The position numbers and the translations under genes were made by a program. This document shows, one piece after another, positions 44,968-57,343 of a DNA stretch of 64,000 bases. Numbering within the stretch: position 1 is the first letter of the stretch; the number at the start of each line of letters is the position of its first letter. The notes beneath the pieces were generated by a model, which worked only from the letters and a program-made list of their open reading frames with translations, ran no database searches and was not told where the DNA came from. The stretch is from Moniliophthora roreri (taxonomy: Eukaryota > Basidiomycota > Agaricomycetes > Agaricales > Marasmiaceae). The stretch lies in assembly GCA_001466705.2 (NCBI GenBank), contig LATX02000220.1, positions 282,594 to 346,593 on the forward strand, read 5' to 3'.

Positions 44968-47766
44968 CTATGAGTACCAAGCAGGTGCTACCTTCATCCT
45001 TTTTGGTCGCAATACAACGCCATCATCTGCAATGTCAGCGTTCCTCTTCGACCCTGTCAACTCTGCCTCCTTTTGTGCCTCTGCCTCCTTCCTCTGCACC
45101 TCTGCCTTCTTTCTTGCTATAGTTGCCTTTCTCTTCTCAACTGCCGACTTCTGGAATTGACTAGATGTGTTGGCAGCCTGCTGAGTGGTACCTGCCATCT
45201 GCTTCCTCTTGCCACTGGTCACCTTCTTACTACTGACTGCCTTCTTATCTCCAGCCACCTTTGTACCAACGTCCTCTTCAACAATGTTACCTTCAGGAGA
45301 GGTGGACAAATGTAAAGGTAAATAGTATGTTGTCATTCCAGTGATGGGATCGATGTCATGTGAGCCAGGAGGAAGGCTGTGGGGCGAGTGCTGGTCCATG
45401 GGATCCTGTGGATTGGGTTGAAGATCATCATTCGGAGTTTGAGGTAAGTGAGATGTTGGGAGGTGAGGAGGACCCTGCAGATCCATATGAGCATGATTTT
45501 GCATGTTGGAAGAATAGATATCTGGAACGTTCAAGGGAGTCAGAACTGAGTCCTTTGGAAGATGTCCAATAAGCCCTGCATGCGAGAGTTAGCAGTTTGG
45601 TAGAAACCAACAGAAATGCAACTCACGTTCAGCTTCCCCCTGAGGTTCTGGCTCATAAGGCTGAGCATGATGTATGTCCAAGCCAGGAGGACTCTGCAGA
45701 TCTGTGTGAACATGGTTTTGCATGTCGGGAAAGTAGGTATTCGGAACGTTCAAGAGAGTTGGAATCGGGTCCTTTGGAAGGTGTCCAGTAAGCCCTACAC
45801 ACAAGAGTCAGCAGTTTGGTAGAAACCAATAGAAATGTTACTTGCATTCAGCTTCCCCCTGAGGCTCCGGCCCATAAGGCTGAGCATGATGTATGTTCAA
45901 GCCAGAAGAGCCCTGCAAATCCGTGGGAGCTTGGTTTTGCAAGTGGATACCCGGAACATTCAAGGGAGTCGGATCCTTCAGAAGGTGTTGAGTAAGTCCT
46001 ACACACAAGGGTTAGTAGCTAGGTAGAAAATAATGAAAATACTACTCATGTTCAGCTTCCTTCTGAAACTCTGGCCCATAGGGTTGACTATAAAGCATGT
46101 TCATGAACTGCTCTGGGCCTGACACATTATAATCTATATCAAAGGCAGACTTCATGTGAACTATAGTTTTGCCTTGTAGATCCTGAGGAATGTCCTGCTG
46201 GGTCGTCTGAAGAGTAGGAGCGATGACAGGTTCATCTGCAAGTGGCTGAGTTGGTTCTGGAGCAGTTTCTTTCTCGGAAAACAGAGATGATGTGGATTGA
46301 GTTTGAATGGGTGCTGGAGTAGAGTTAGGGGACGTTGAGGACAGTGTTGTGGTTGCTGCTGATGTTGTGGCCACTGTTGTCAACATGACTGATGGTACCT
46401 GAGACTCAGAGGGATCGTTCCGGAATGATATCATGTGTTCCTTCCCAACATCATCCTCTTCATCTTCCTCCACCTTTTCGTTGACAATGCAGGAATGGCA
46501 CTGCTCACAGGCTACAGGAAAATCAATACAAGACGCAGATTGATGACAGACAACCTCACAGAAGATCGCAGATGTGTATTCATGGGCCATTCAGTGAGCT
46601 TTCACCATCTCTCGACGGTTGAACTGAACAAGATTTTGTTTTGTGCATGAGCTAGGTACAATTGCAGTTACACTAAGTTAAGATTGTCATTACTTGTACA
46701 GCATGCAGGTATCACATGGGCATTTATACCTCTGAACATCGATCTCCCCGTCTTCCCTTGGACCATACAACATGATAGTGACGCCAACTCCAAGATGTTG
46801 AGTGAGTGCATCAGCCAGAGGTGGAACAACACGAGGCGACTTCCTCCAGTTGCTTAAAGTATCAGTAAGTAAAAATATTGACTCACACTGAAGGAGATGG
46901 CTTACAAGGCATATTTTTCAGCATCATTATCCCATGCACCTATCTTCTCATACTCCTCCACGGCCTTCGCATATTCCTCCTCAATATCAATCTTCAATTT
47001 GTCCTTGAACTCCTGATCTTTGGTCTGGAGCAATCTTGAAGAGAACTGGTTCATCTCTTTGATCCAATCTGCATTCAGGACCTGAGCGGCAAGTTCCTTC
47101 CACACAGCATTGAAAGCGGGTTTGATATCCTTCTTGTAGTACTGGTGCTGAAACATTTGGAGCATTGAGGTACTATGAGATGAGAGGTGAGTCCAAAGCC
47201 ATGACCAAGAAGACGACAATACACTCACCGGTTTGGCATGACCTTATTCAGTTTGTTCATATTGTCAAGAACCTCTCCAATAAGCTTGCTATTGCTCTGT
47301 TTTTTGGCAAACTTGTGATGTGCAAACGCACTGATACGCTGTATAGAGAGGTAAAGGTCAGCTGCAGCCTGTTCAGGACAACGATGATGGAAAAGACTTA
47401 CTTTGATTAGGTCCTGGTCAAGTTCATCACATTTGTCCTGAATTACCTTTTGTTCATCCAATAGATACTTGGTGATAAGCTTGGATGTATAATCCCTGCC
47501 CTCCTCCAGCATCTCGTTGTATGCCAAGTTGTAGCCCCAATTGTCGCGAAAATCCTTGAGAACAAGCCAGTAATATTTGCCACAATCTTCATAGAAAACA
47601 AGTTCATGCTTCATAAGGATCTTCATCTTGGGACTATCTGCTGAACCTGCCCAACAGGGTCAACCTGGACCAGAATCTGGCTGTGGTTTTTTCTTCTGGC
47701 TACTATAACCACGACAACCACTATGAGCTAAATGTTTGCCTTTGGGAGCCTTTTTGGAGGGAGCCA
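44968..47766 (-). CDS. Element C accessory gene 1 (coiled-coil protein with basic tail)
   Basis: Leftward, multi-exon. It starts MAPSKKAPKGKHLAHSG at 47766, followed by ELVFYEDCGKYYWLVLKDFR, YNEMLEEGRDYTSKLITKYL, a run of long helices (VSAFAHHKFAKKQSNSK; FKDKLKIDIEEEYAKAVEEY), and NWRKSPRVVPPLADAL then GVTIMLYGPREDGEIDVQR. A Ser/Thr/Gln-rich exon (46590-46042), three near-repeats of an exon carrying HDVQ/MQNHVHTDLQSPPG-type sequence (45850-45480), and a basic coiled tail (AVEKRKATIARKKAEVQRKE, RPKRMKVAP) complete it. The LYGPREDGEID block corresponds to LHGPRSNGKIK in element B. An early stop after PDSGPG (about 47665) suggests decay. Conserved KDZ cargo; possibly DNA-binding or structural (inference). 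Confidence 0.6.
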
Positions 47767-48299
47767 TTGATAGGATGAGAGGTATGACAATTAAGACGAG
47801 GGTGATGAACGACTATAGGATGAGAGGAGTCTGAGAATATGGGAAGGACAACTAGGTTTTAATAATTATTGTGACCTTGCAGATGTGAATAATAATTGGA
47901 CCCATGCAACGAAAATTGCAACCTTGCAGAGGCGAATAATAATTGAACCCAAGCAACAAAAAGCCATACACAAGGGAATATTTGTAAGAATATTCATACC
48001 ATAAATCCATTCAAGTCCACTTATCAGCACAAATGTGCCCATTTCAGGACAGTTATTCCACCAAGCATCAATATCAAGGCCAACTTGACCAATTATTGGT
48101 CTTAACTACCAGTGCAAGAATTTAGCGGACTTCATGGTATGAGTTTCCCGCTGTATTGCCCCATCAAGATTGGTTGCGTGACTATGATATTCTTCGTTCC
48201 TGGTATTTATATTGGCATTGTTGCAATTCCTTTCCTTGCCTCACCAGACGATGGAAACCGTAAAGAGTAAATGAAAGGTCAATCGTCTTATCCCTCTCC

Positions 48300-49830
48300 A
48301 TTGCCTGTGTCTTACCTTTTCTCCTAAGATCATTGTTTGGGACAGCTCCGATGAGGAGAATGGCGAGAACAATATTTTGAATGGTCAAAATAAAAAAATC
48401 AAGGTGAGATGCAGAAACGACTCACCTGACAATGCTAAATCCGCTTAATTGCAGATGATATCTCCTGGGAAAAAATCCTCATCTCCCAGTGATAGCAAAG
48501 AGGAAGTCAAGAGGATTTTGCTGCCCAGTGAGTGTCTTAAAACTTCTATTGTGAATATGTTTTAATTCCTGTGTGTTTCAGGTGGCTTAATTGATGCTGA
48601 TGATAAACCCAGTTCATGCTCTGAGTCTGGCATGGAGCCATCTGACAATTCAGATGGATCAGATTGCTGCTCAGTCACTGCTAATCTTGATGACATCGAT
48701 GCTGTTAGTGAGGCTGGAAGCTACAACTCCGAGGACAGTGAAGAAGACATTGAACGTGCCAAGGCAAAGAAGGTCTTTCATAGTAACATCATGCCTTTTA
48801 CATCAATATTGTGTACATTATCTGACAAGCATTCATAGATATTCACATTTTTCCGCCCACTACAGCACCTACATACACTATGTACGAGGTGTTCTTTTAA
48901 CATGATTTTCTGATTGAGAAAACACTTAATCTTCTTGCAAAGAGAATTTTTATAAAACCATATATAAATTCTAAATTTCAATTGTGTCCTCTCAACAAGA
49001 ATATGCTTGGAGAATACTAAATTTTCAGCAGCAAAAGATATGGAATTTTCAAATTCTGAGAATTAATAGATAATACAATATATTAGAATAATTTCCATAC
49101 TAAGAAAACATTAAATTTTCTCTGGTTGAAAATCCTCAGAAACTGCTGATAAGATAAGATAAAAATTCCACATTTTCTATTGTGGGAAAGTCAGAGAAAA
49201 CACTAGGAAAATAGTAGGAAAATCATGTGAAAACACTATATTTTAAAGCAGTTTTTAGATAGTTTTCATATAGTTTTCCTTTTGTATTTAACATGTTTCC
49301 TTTAATATAAAATTCAAAATCTTATATTTATTTTCTAAATGTTTTCTCACTATTTTATAAGGCAGAAAATTTAGTATATTTGTAATTAGAAAATTAAAGG
49401 ATAATTCTATAATTTCATTATTATAAAATAATAAAAAAACACAGACTCTTCTGGAAATTAAAATCCAGAGTATGCTTGCTGTTTTCAATATGTGATGACA
49501 ACTTGAAACTAATAGAATTTTCTGAGTGCTGTCTGGAAGCAAATATATAGCAGTATTCTGAGTGTATTTCCTTTGTATTAATAGCATAAAAAGAACACCT
49601 TGTATGTAGTGATATCAAGAACTCTGTCCATTTGGCCTCACAAAATGGGACCCTAGGCCAGTAGGTATGAGTGACAAGGAGTGGAAAGCTGTATGGGTGC
49701 AGACTCATGACAGGTGGTGGCAATTGTTTTATGAGAAGCATCAAGAACATGAGTGGAGAAGGGCCGCTATCAGGGCTCCGATGCCCAATTGAGACAAAGA
49801 TTCGCCTTATGCCAGAAGAGTTTGGGGTGA
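48300..49830 (+). pseudogene. Acidic cargo gene of element C, split by a CACTA-ended MITE
   Basis: Rightward exons: 48331 onward (IIVWDSSDEENGENN), an intron GTGAGA...TTGCAG, MISPGKKSSSPSDSKEEVKR, an intron, then GLIDADDKPSSC, CSVTANLDDIDAVSEAGSYN and EDSEEDIERAKAKK. A further intron ends ...CTACAG at 48864. The next exon is cut at 48875 by the MITE (48876-49611). Omitting the MITE and one ATA copy lets the frame run on as TYQELCPFGLTKWDPRPVGM, then KEWKAVWVQTHDRWWQLFYE. A TGA after APMPN may be another CGA-type nonsense. The first exon is uncertain. Highly acidic and Ser-rich first half; function unknown. Confidence 0.55.
48876..49611. mobile_element. CACTA-ended MITE (736 bp)
   Basis: Left end CACTATGTACGAGGTGTTCT; reverse complement of the right end CACTACATACAAGGTGTTCT, i.e. 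23 bp of inverted repeat with three mismatches. It is flanked by ATA on both sides (48873-48875, 49612-49614), the 3-bp duplication expected of CACTA/EnSpm elements. The interior is very AT-rich with recurrent GAAAACACT/AGTTTTC motifs and no coding capacity. Confidence 0.8.
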
Positions 49831-50099
49831 TGTAGATACACAATGCTGATACAAAATCAGCTCTTAATTGCCACCAGATTGACGTTGTATAACCTTTGGA
49901 TTGGCACTCCCTAAGCCTTCGACAAAGAAATGATGGAGTGTTCTATCTCCCTGATCTGTCAGTCATTTCAATCACATCTCACCGGTTTTCTTGTGAATGC
50001 TTGTCAGTGAGATTTTGTTACCTATACCAAATACACTTGTAGGACTCATTGCACGGCTGTGTGATTATTTTAGGCATTCAAATGACAGCTACACAGACA

Positions 50100-50568
50100 G
50101 TATCTATGCTGAATACACCCATAGGGCTCATTGCATGGCTGCATGCTGGGGTAGGAGGAGGAGTTGGCACTGCTTTGCTATACTTGAGCTTCTTGAGGCT
50201 CTGCTTGCTCTTCGTCCACTCATCCCACCACATAACAAGAGCCTATCCATGAATCATCATGTGGTCAAACTCTCAAGGGAAAAAAGCAGACATACCTTTT
50301 TCAAGAATCGAGTATAGTATCGCCTCTTTACCCTCCTCCACCTATTCCAGTTGTTGGAACTGAGCTCTATCAACCAGTGAAGTGTGAGGGAGTCCATTGC
50401 CTGCCAGAACTTGATGTTACATGTGTCGTTTGGGTGATCCCTTGCCTGCACATAGGTTGCTCTGTGTTTTTTAAGCCAGCAGAGTTGCCTGTCATTGAAC
50501 TCATAGAACATGAATTGAATATGGGCCTTTTCCCATGCATGAAGAGGTTTTTGTGTGTCACTATTCAA
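50100..50568 (-). CDS. Element C accessory gene 3 (Trp/Arg-rich)
   Basis: Leftward frame: HAWEKAHIQFMFYEFNDRQL, KKHRATYVQARDHPNDTCNI, FWQAMDSLTLHWLIELSSNN and WNRWRRVKRRYYTRFLKK. A GTATGT donor follows, then a downstream piece DEWTKSKQSLKKLKYSKAVP at about 50210-50140. The aromatic and arginine-rich core and the GLKKLK-like segment parallel element B's 33594-33019 product. Strongly basic, so nucleic-acid contact is plausible (inference). Confidence 0.5.
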
Positions 50569-50766
50569 TCCCAGTCATTGAATGTTAAGGACTATACAAA
50601 AGAGCACATACCGGTCTAAGAAATCCTTGATAGTTAGGCTCATAGTCGAGGTAGTGGTGAAAAAAGGAACCCTGGATTTGTTTAGGTAATTATGACCTTG
50701 TGAGACTATGAGAGTCGAAGGTGTTGCATTGTAACTACACGAGTCAGGAACTACATTGATATATAA

Positions 50767-51893
50767 TTAGAGAAATGCTGGCTTCTTCTTTAGCAAATAC
50801 CACATTCGCCCCATTTTATATGCATCAGTAATCTCCTGCTGCCAGTCTTCCGGCGCACTATCATAAAGATGCCAGAATCTCTCTTCCACACTCATGAGTT
50901 CATACCTCAACCTATGGGCCAGAATATTGACATCTGGAAGGTCGAGACCCTCGTAAACAGCCTGAGGAATAGGCCTGAACATAGTATCAAAGAGCTCCCA
51001 CTGATCAGGGCAGCGTTCCAAGTTGTATTGCTGGGTTAGCATGTGGTAGAGGGCCTTTCGAATGTCCTGAACATAGGAATCAGTATCTTCTCCAAATTCA
51101 GCTATCTCATGATGCACCTTCTTGTGAGTGAACACACTGTGTCGATCATATGGCATCAATGGTAATGCTTTGGGAAATGTTTTCACAAGTTTATTGTACA
51201 TCACATTGACTCTATCTGTAATGTAACAGTTCCAGATGTATGAATAGAAATCAACGAACAGACGGTCATTGAGATATTGAAGTTGGTCAACTGTGATTGG
51301 CTTCAGTGGTATCCTTTTTAATGGTTGCTCCTTGGGATGGTGTATGTCATTACAGACACTTTTTCTATAGCAATAGATGCTCACCAAAGGACTGTCTTGT
51401 TTCTAATATCAAAGGTCATTGAGAGTTTGAGCCACAGTATAAATGACTCACTCTTAACCTTTCCCTCTCTGCATCATTCTTTAGGAACGTCTTAATGCTT
51501 CTTCCTTGTCTTCGAGCCAACGACCTAGCATACCTTCTGATCGTATCTTGATTTTGGGTGCCACGAAGGTGCTGTAAATGTATTGGGTCAGGAGTTCATT
51601 CCCTAGGTGGCCTTACAATGAACTTGGTTCCTAAGTATATGTTTGTCACCTGTATTGAGGACAACCTTGAAATGCTAAGCCTATTTTCAGCTGTGTCACA
51701 AACGAAGGCAATAATGAGCATACTTCAGACCTTTGAGCTCTCTTGAAGGCTTGCGAGGGGATGATTTGATGGTTCGGAAGGTAGTATTTTTCGTTTTCAC
51801 GAGGTATGGTGGCAGCAAACGAAGGGAGGGAGAATAGTCAGCCCTCATGCATCTACTGCTATACCAACGGTAAACTTGACTAATGCGACTCAT
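50767..51893 (-). CDS. Element C accessory gene (unknown)
   Basis: Exon-like pieces: 51893-51735 (MSRISQVYRWYSSRCMRADY, a run of basic residues), 51565-51480 (TQNQDTIRRYARSLARRQGR, FLKNDAERERLR), then the long 51387-50767 frame. The long piece reads ITVDQLQYLNDRLFVDFYSY, YDRHSVFTHKKVHHEIAEFG, YHMLTQQYNLERCPDQWELF and YELMSVEERFWHLYDSAPED, ending KKKPAFL. The 206-codon frame is intact, one of the better preserved genes in the nest. No known family. Confidence 0.6.
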
Positions 51894-51899
51894 TCTTTA

Positions 51900-52690
51900 C
51901 GTGGAGGCTGAGGAATGCAGAACCATTTGGAAGAGAACGTGTACTATAGGTATTCTAGAATGACCAGGACAGATTTAGTGTCAGCTTTTGGATGAAGAAA
52001 AAAGAATAATCACCTTAAGGTGACAAGGAGGAAAAAACAGTAAATGTAAACCAGTCAGAGCTCAATGGATCACAGAAGGAAGGAAGAAATGACAAACTTA
52101 GGCAGGCACTGAGTTCAGTCTGGGGCCTGCGGATCAACTGATTGCCACTGGGCATGTAAAATTTTTGTATAGTACTGCCAGTGATTCGGAACCCCAATCC
52201 TCATGAGCTTAGTCAGCCTGCATTATTTCACAGCAGGGGAACAAAACCACAAGGCTATCAAGTCATTTACTTCCACCTAACATAGTAAAACCATGAGGCC
52301 AAGGCCATGGTTACCATATTTGGCATATTTTTTCCGGTGGAGCAGACATAATAAGAACTCACCTTCTTCCTCTATTCTCAGAATTCCGAAACTGTGGAAA
52401 GGCAAATCCTGAGACAGCTGCCTAAGGTCTAGCAAAAATGTATATCAAAGAACTGAAAGTCGCTTTAGAGAGGCCAACATCGTTATAAGTGCCAATGGTG
52501 GTATAAGCGCCTGCTGACTGTTTTCTGTGCCTGACATGGGAATTGCGGAACCCCAAATCTGGACAAACATAACACCTTGCTCACATAGCTCACAGTCACT
52601 GAAAGCCCTAAAGATTGGTCTCATGTGCACCAGAAGACCCAGAGGTCCAGTTTGTGCAAGTATCATGTTGCAATTTGGCATAATGAAAAA
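51900..52690. other. Cargo interval without a confident gene
   Basis: Leftward pieces (52197-52015, starting MGFRITGSTIQKFYMPSGNQ) and rightward pieces (from 52527) overlap. One could be the 5' exon of the 51893 gene or of the rightward gene at 52700, but no consistent splicing emerges. Confidence 0.3.
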
Positions 52691-52699
52691 GTCAAGCAG

Positions 52700-53677
52700 A
52701 TGCTTGAATGAAATCAGGTTTCATTTGTGCTTTCCTATGTACCTTCATGCCTTGACTGTGACTTTATCACACTCTGGCGGAAAGAAAATTGGCAAGGGCT
52801 CAGAAAAGTCTGAGGCACTACCACAGGTATGCTACATGCTGTATATGCTCAATCCATTGCTTAAATTGGTACTAGAAAGCAGGATGAGATCAACCGACAT
52901 CGACGAGTGCAACGGCAAGTTTACTCCCACCTCTTACTTCAACTGTCCCCTTATTTCCCCTTCATATATACAGTGCCAGTGATAAGCAAACACTCTCTAT
53001 TACTGAAAAGAGCAGAAAGGAAATGGGAAAGGACTCTGGTTAGGCAGCAGGACATGAAAGGTTCGTTGTATCAATTAGCCATTTCTCAACCTTTCACTCA
53101 TTGTCCTGTGCATATACTGTGCATTATAACCCTCAGAGTAATCAAGAGATCTTATCAAAAGTCACATAAAGCAATTCCAAATACAGAGAATGGGGAGAAG
53201 GCATTGGCACTAATGGAGCAGGCTGATCATGATGTGGATGAAGCTGTATGGCCCCAGTTGTGTGTATACATACCTTTCATCTGCCTGCAATTTGCTTAAT
53301 GAATTTATTCATATCAGAGACAAATCATCCGATGAATACTGGAGGCACAAAAGCTTGTCAAGTTGAGGAAGAAATTCAAGAGTTATGGACCAGAAACTCT
53401 TTCCAATATGGAATATTGCAAAGCTATTTTTTCCAGTGCTATATCACATTCAGATGATGACAGCACCTCCAATGCACTCCAAAAGCTATATGATTGTTTG
53501 GATGGCTTGAAAACTCGCATGGGCAACTATCAATGCCAGCTCTTGCAGTACCTCAACAACAGCAATGTTTTTGGAGAATATGAGGTCTTCAAATCAGTAG
53601 TAGAGTCTCACCGATACTTTGTATGGGATATGGCGCTTCAGGTTATGGATGGAGGAATCTCACAGTTGACCCAGTGA
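52700..53677 (+). CDS. Element C accessory gene, rightward (unknown)
   Basis: The 3' part is clear: 53363-53677 reads MRKKFKSYGPETLSNMEYCK, SNALQKLYDCLDGLKTRMGN, YQCQLLQYLNNSNVFGEYEV and HRYFVWDMALQVMDGG, stop at 53675. Upstream frames (AERKWERTLVRQQDMKGS at about 53010-53060; NTENGEKALALMEQADHDVD at about 53180-53240) look like exons. A helical protein; family not recognised. Confidence 0.45.
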
Positions 53678-53879
53678 TACAAAAGGGGCTGCTTGCAGTT
53701 TCAGAAGTAGCTAACTTGTATTAACTGTTCCAACTTGAATGCTAAAGCCTTTATGTCCCTAACGACCGAAACCACTTACATTCCTGCTGACCAAAATCAT
53801 TTACATCCCTGCCGACAGCATTCTTTTTTTGCCTCGCTCTCATCCTGCTTCATCATTGTTACAACCCATGGCAGACACT

Positions 53880-54654
53880 CGATCTGCAATTTGCAAGAGG
53901 CAAAGGAAGGCTAAGAGAATGAGTCTGATTGTGCATATTTCTCTCAACAGCTTGCAGAAAAAGCTCATATTCTTTTCATGATTCAGAAAAGGCGAAGTTC
54001 TCATCTCATGAACAAATCAGTGAGCAGTTTTCAAATTCATTGTTCCTGCTCACTCAGTCTTCACGTAGAAAGTCTTGCGGCTTCACGTTGTTGAGATACC
54101 TGGACTGGGGATGAAGCAATTGTTATGGATCGACCACTACCTCTGGGAGGTTTTCTGGGAATACCTGCTCAACAATAAGGTTGTCAAAGGCCTCAACATC
54201 ATGTACAAAGACTTCATTCACGCATTCCTGAAGTACGGCGAAGGAAGTGGCGATGCAGAGTGGGATAGGAAGGTAGCATTCCTTCGTAAAAATGTAAGCT
54301 GTGCTTGCCAATTCATATAATATTCCTGACATTGAAACTTAAATGCAGGATATTCGTTGGTACATGTACATTTTTGCCAGTATGGAGATGGACTACAGAT
54401 GGGATAACAAGGATGTCATCGAGCCTCTTAGCAATATGGTGATGCTTGAGGAGTTTGACCATTGCCTCACTCTGGAGCACATCAAACATGACTTCTTCAC
54501 CTCAGATATCCGCCATGGCATGTTCTTGATTAAGCTGGAGTCAATGGGCACGAGGAAGTGGAATATGGTATTGGAAGTCCAGAAGCATCCTGAAGCCCAG
54601 TTGAAGGGAATGCTTTCTGTACTTGATATGTTCAAAGGTCTGAATGGTCTGTAA
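53880..54654 (+). CDS. Element C accessory gene, rightward (unknown)
   Basis: The main exons are 54075-54294 (VVEIPGLGMKQLLWIDHYLW, EYLLNNKVVKGLNIMYKDFI, SGDAEWDRKVAFLRKN) and 54350-54654 (DIRWYMYIFASMEMDYRWDN, LEHIKHDFFTSDIRHGMFLI, LEVQKHPEAQLKGMLSVLDM), joined across a GTAAGC...TGCAG intron with the frame kept. 5' exons from about 53870 (KRQRKAKRMS) are less sure. Unknown, but well preserved. Confidence 0.5.
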
Positions 54655-54659
54655 TAGAA

Positions 54660-55820
54660 ACCCTGTTCAACGAACACATGTCACCTTCCAATCACTGAGG
54701 GCCAATCATAGTTATAATGTGTGGTCTGGTGCACCAATGCAGCAATCTAGTCCTGCAAACCTCCGATGCCTCAACTGCAGTTCATCCTTTGGTTTTGTTT
54801 CCTTTATGCGAACTGATGAATTAATTAGGCCCATTCGGATGTCCAGGTGTATTGCTGTCGAAAGGGACGTGTCCAATTCCATTTGTAGCAGATCTCAGCA
54901 GAAATTTCTGCAGAATGCTCTGGATTGTTACTGCCAAGCATGAGATCTAGTCAACAACAGCACCAATGTCATTTTCTGGAGTGTTGTTGACTGCCTTCTT
55001 TGGGAGTGGTGTGTACGTTTTACCCCTGATCAGTGGTACGATGATTGAAATCATGCAGAGAGACAACATTGGGAGAGAAGGTTGATACTGGTAAGTAAGT
55101 TACAATAGTCGGTTTATGATTGCTCATAGGGACCTAGAGAATTATTTGATATCTCGATCTCAAGTCCTACAGCGTTCAGGGAATTCACAAATACTCCAGG
55201 AGATTTCAACAAGCTGACCAATCTCCCTCCAACAACACCACGGCAAAGGCCTCGTGTTGTTTTCCCCCAATGATGCCCGCTTTGCTGCCTGTCCACTGCT
55301 TTGTCACTCAAAGTCCGGACTTCTGACCCTGTCTTTGCATTTCCCAGGAAGTAGATTGGTCAACGCCGAAGATTCCCATCTTCTTTTCGCCGCTGTCACT
55401 GGCACCAGTTTTCTGCAAGACCGCATTTGAAGTGGAGGATTCCAGACTTTATGGATGCAGTGAGGTTGATTGGCAGACTTGGACTCAAGATGAGTTTGTG
55501 GTGGAACTCTGTACTGGTGACTGTTTGGACAATGAAAATTGATAGACTAGAGATGTCAATGAAATCATATGCTTTTATTAATGAACTGAGATTCATTTGC
55601 CCGATTTAAGTAGCAACTCCCGAATTTGAACCTTACGCCATTGACTTCACATGCCATTCAGATTTAGGATTCACCCAATTGAATACTAATTTGATGGTCA
55701 ATTTGTCGTCTATCATCGTTCGCATTCAATGCCAATACTATATTTTCACCCCTGATACATTTGTTCTATATGTACAAACTTCCTACAGTATGGTATACTA
55801 AGTGCATCAAGGCATAACCC
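54660..55820. other. Cargo interval with degraded coding traces
   Basis: A stretch at 55150-55440 reads openly in pieces (EFTNTPGDFNKLTNLPPTTP; ARFAACPLLCHSKSGLLTLS) but changes frame and meets stops. Probably a ruined gene; nothing firm. Confidence 0.3.
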
Positions 55821-55825
55821 AACCC

Positions 55826-56656
55826 ATGGCTGGGCCCAAGAGCTCAAACTCTGGCTGCAGCATGCACTGAGGATCGATCCTCTGGGCAGACAGTGTCAGA
55901 ATATGGTGCTTCTTGACTTTGTACCTTTCCAGAAATGCTGCATGGGCCTGATGTTCGGAGGGGAAGTAGCACCAGTCATCTTTGGGAATGCCAAAAGTAA
56001 GCTCCTTGGCAAGGTCACTGAAAAACTGGATTAGTGTATGACCTGTGGTGGAACAATGTGAATACTTACAGTCCTTTCACCCAGCCAACTTGTATACCAC
56101 TCCAGACTGCATACCAGTGGTCAGGAGCATCTTCAAGGCTGGAGGTGTGGCATTGCTCGCAAAGCTGACGAGTGGCAGTAGGAGCCAATGTGAGCCCAGG
56201 TGGAGTCGGAAGGTCGTCTGGGATTCCTTCGCTAGCTGGATCAACTGAAATGGAGATATAATCAGTGCTTATACAACAATATGAAAATGGGAGTAACTTA
56301 CTGGCCATATCGACGAACTTGCTTCCATCCAGAGATGCAGAAGGTGAGTCCAAAGGGTCGTTGATAGCTGTGGGGGCGAGGAAGCCATCTATGAACAGCA
56401 CTTAGATGGTATATGAGAGCGGAAATGACAGGTTGCTTACCATTAAGAAGGACCATAAGACGTCGAAGGAGGTCAGTGAGAGCTTCTCAGCTTGCATCTG
56501 TGAGTATAACACCAGCATCTACAGCAGAGGCTTCAGGTTGGTGAAAGAAACTTTATAAACCAATTACACTGACCAAGGTGAGTATTGGCTATGCCAACAA
56601 CAGCCAGGAGAGCTTTGTTGAGTGTTTCATGCAGGAGTTTCCTTTGAGGAGGCATC
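55826..56656 (-). CDS. RNase H1 N-terminal / viroplasmin-like domain protein in element C
   Basis: Leftward gene starting MPPQRKLLHETLNKALLAVV at 56656, with small exons and then GFLAPTAINDPLDSPSASLD, IPDDLPTPPGLTLAPTATRQ, LCEQCHTSSLEDAPDHW and WYAVWSGIQVGWVKGL. After an intron come FSDLAKELTFGIPKDDWCYF, PSEHQAHAAFLERYKV, and a tail to FELLGPAMGWVMP at 55826. The WYAVWSG-x-QVG...F(x)SEHQAHAAF spacing matches the RNase H1 N-terminal (RNA:DNA-hybrid-binding, caulimovirus viroplasmin-like) fold found in many basidiomycete proteins. The C-x-x-C just before it is typical of these fungal versions. No catalytic RNase H domain follows. Hybrid binding is inferred from the family only. One 5' exon may contain a stop. 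Confidence 0.5.
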
Positions 56657-57343
56657 GAGGTGGCGGCAGGTCAAAAGAAGAGTGGATGTTTATATACAGG
56701 AAACTGGTTGGAGTTCATTCAGTATTAGTCCGCCAAAACGTAAACAAGAGCCAGAGTAAGCTTAATGAGTCGCTTGCATGCTGCCTATCAGGAACTGTAC
56801 ATCTAGCTCAGCGGGAGAGCACCAAAGTCACGTTATTTTCCTCTGCAGCTTACTTCAGAGGTGTCGTGTTTGACTCACGGAGTGTACAATAAGTGTTAGG
56901 GCAATATTTTTGTTGTAGACAGACAGACTCCTAGGAGTTGTGCAGCAAGAACCAGTGTAGATTCAGACCTTTCAAGAGATATAGCAGGACATAGAAGTGC
57001 AGAGAGTAAGAAAAAAAACAATGCACAGCGAGATTTGTCCAGATATACAGCAGGATACAATAACATGACGAAGGAAGCAAAACAGCATGAATAGACACAG
57101 GATCGGGTACAAATGCTGGGGGGGAAGGATATTGTGAAGAGGTATCCTGGGTCAGGATGGCATTTATCCTCAGCCTTGCCTCTGATCCTCTCCAATATCC
57201 CCCTTCAATGTTGATGGTGGAAGAGAAAAGCAACCGAAGTCACGTTACATATATCGCATGGAAGATTGTGCCTGGCACCTAGGGTTAGGAGCTTGATTTT
57301 TTGTCCATCACGATCTCAACCAAAACTAACGCATCATACTCAT

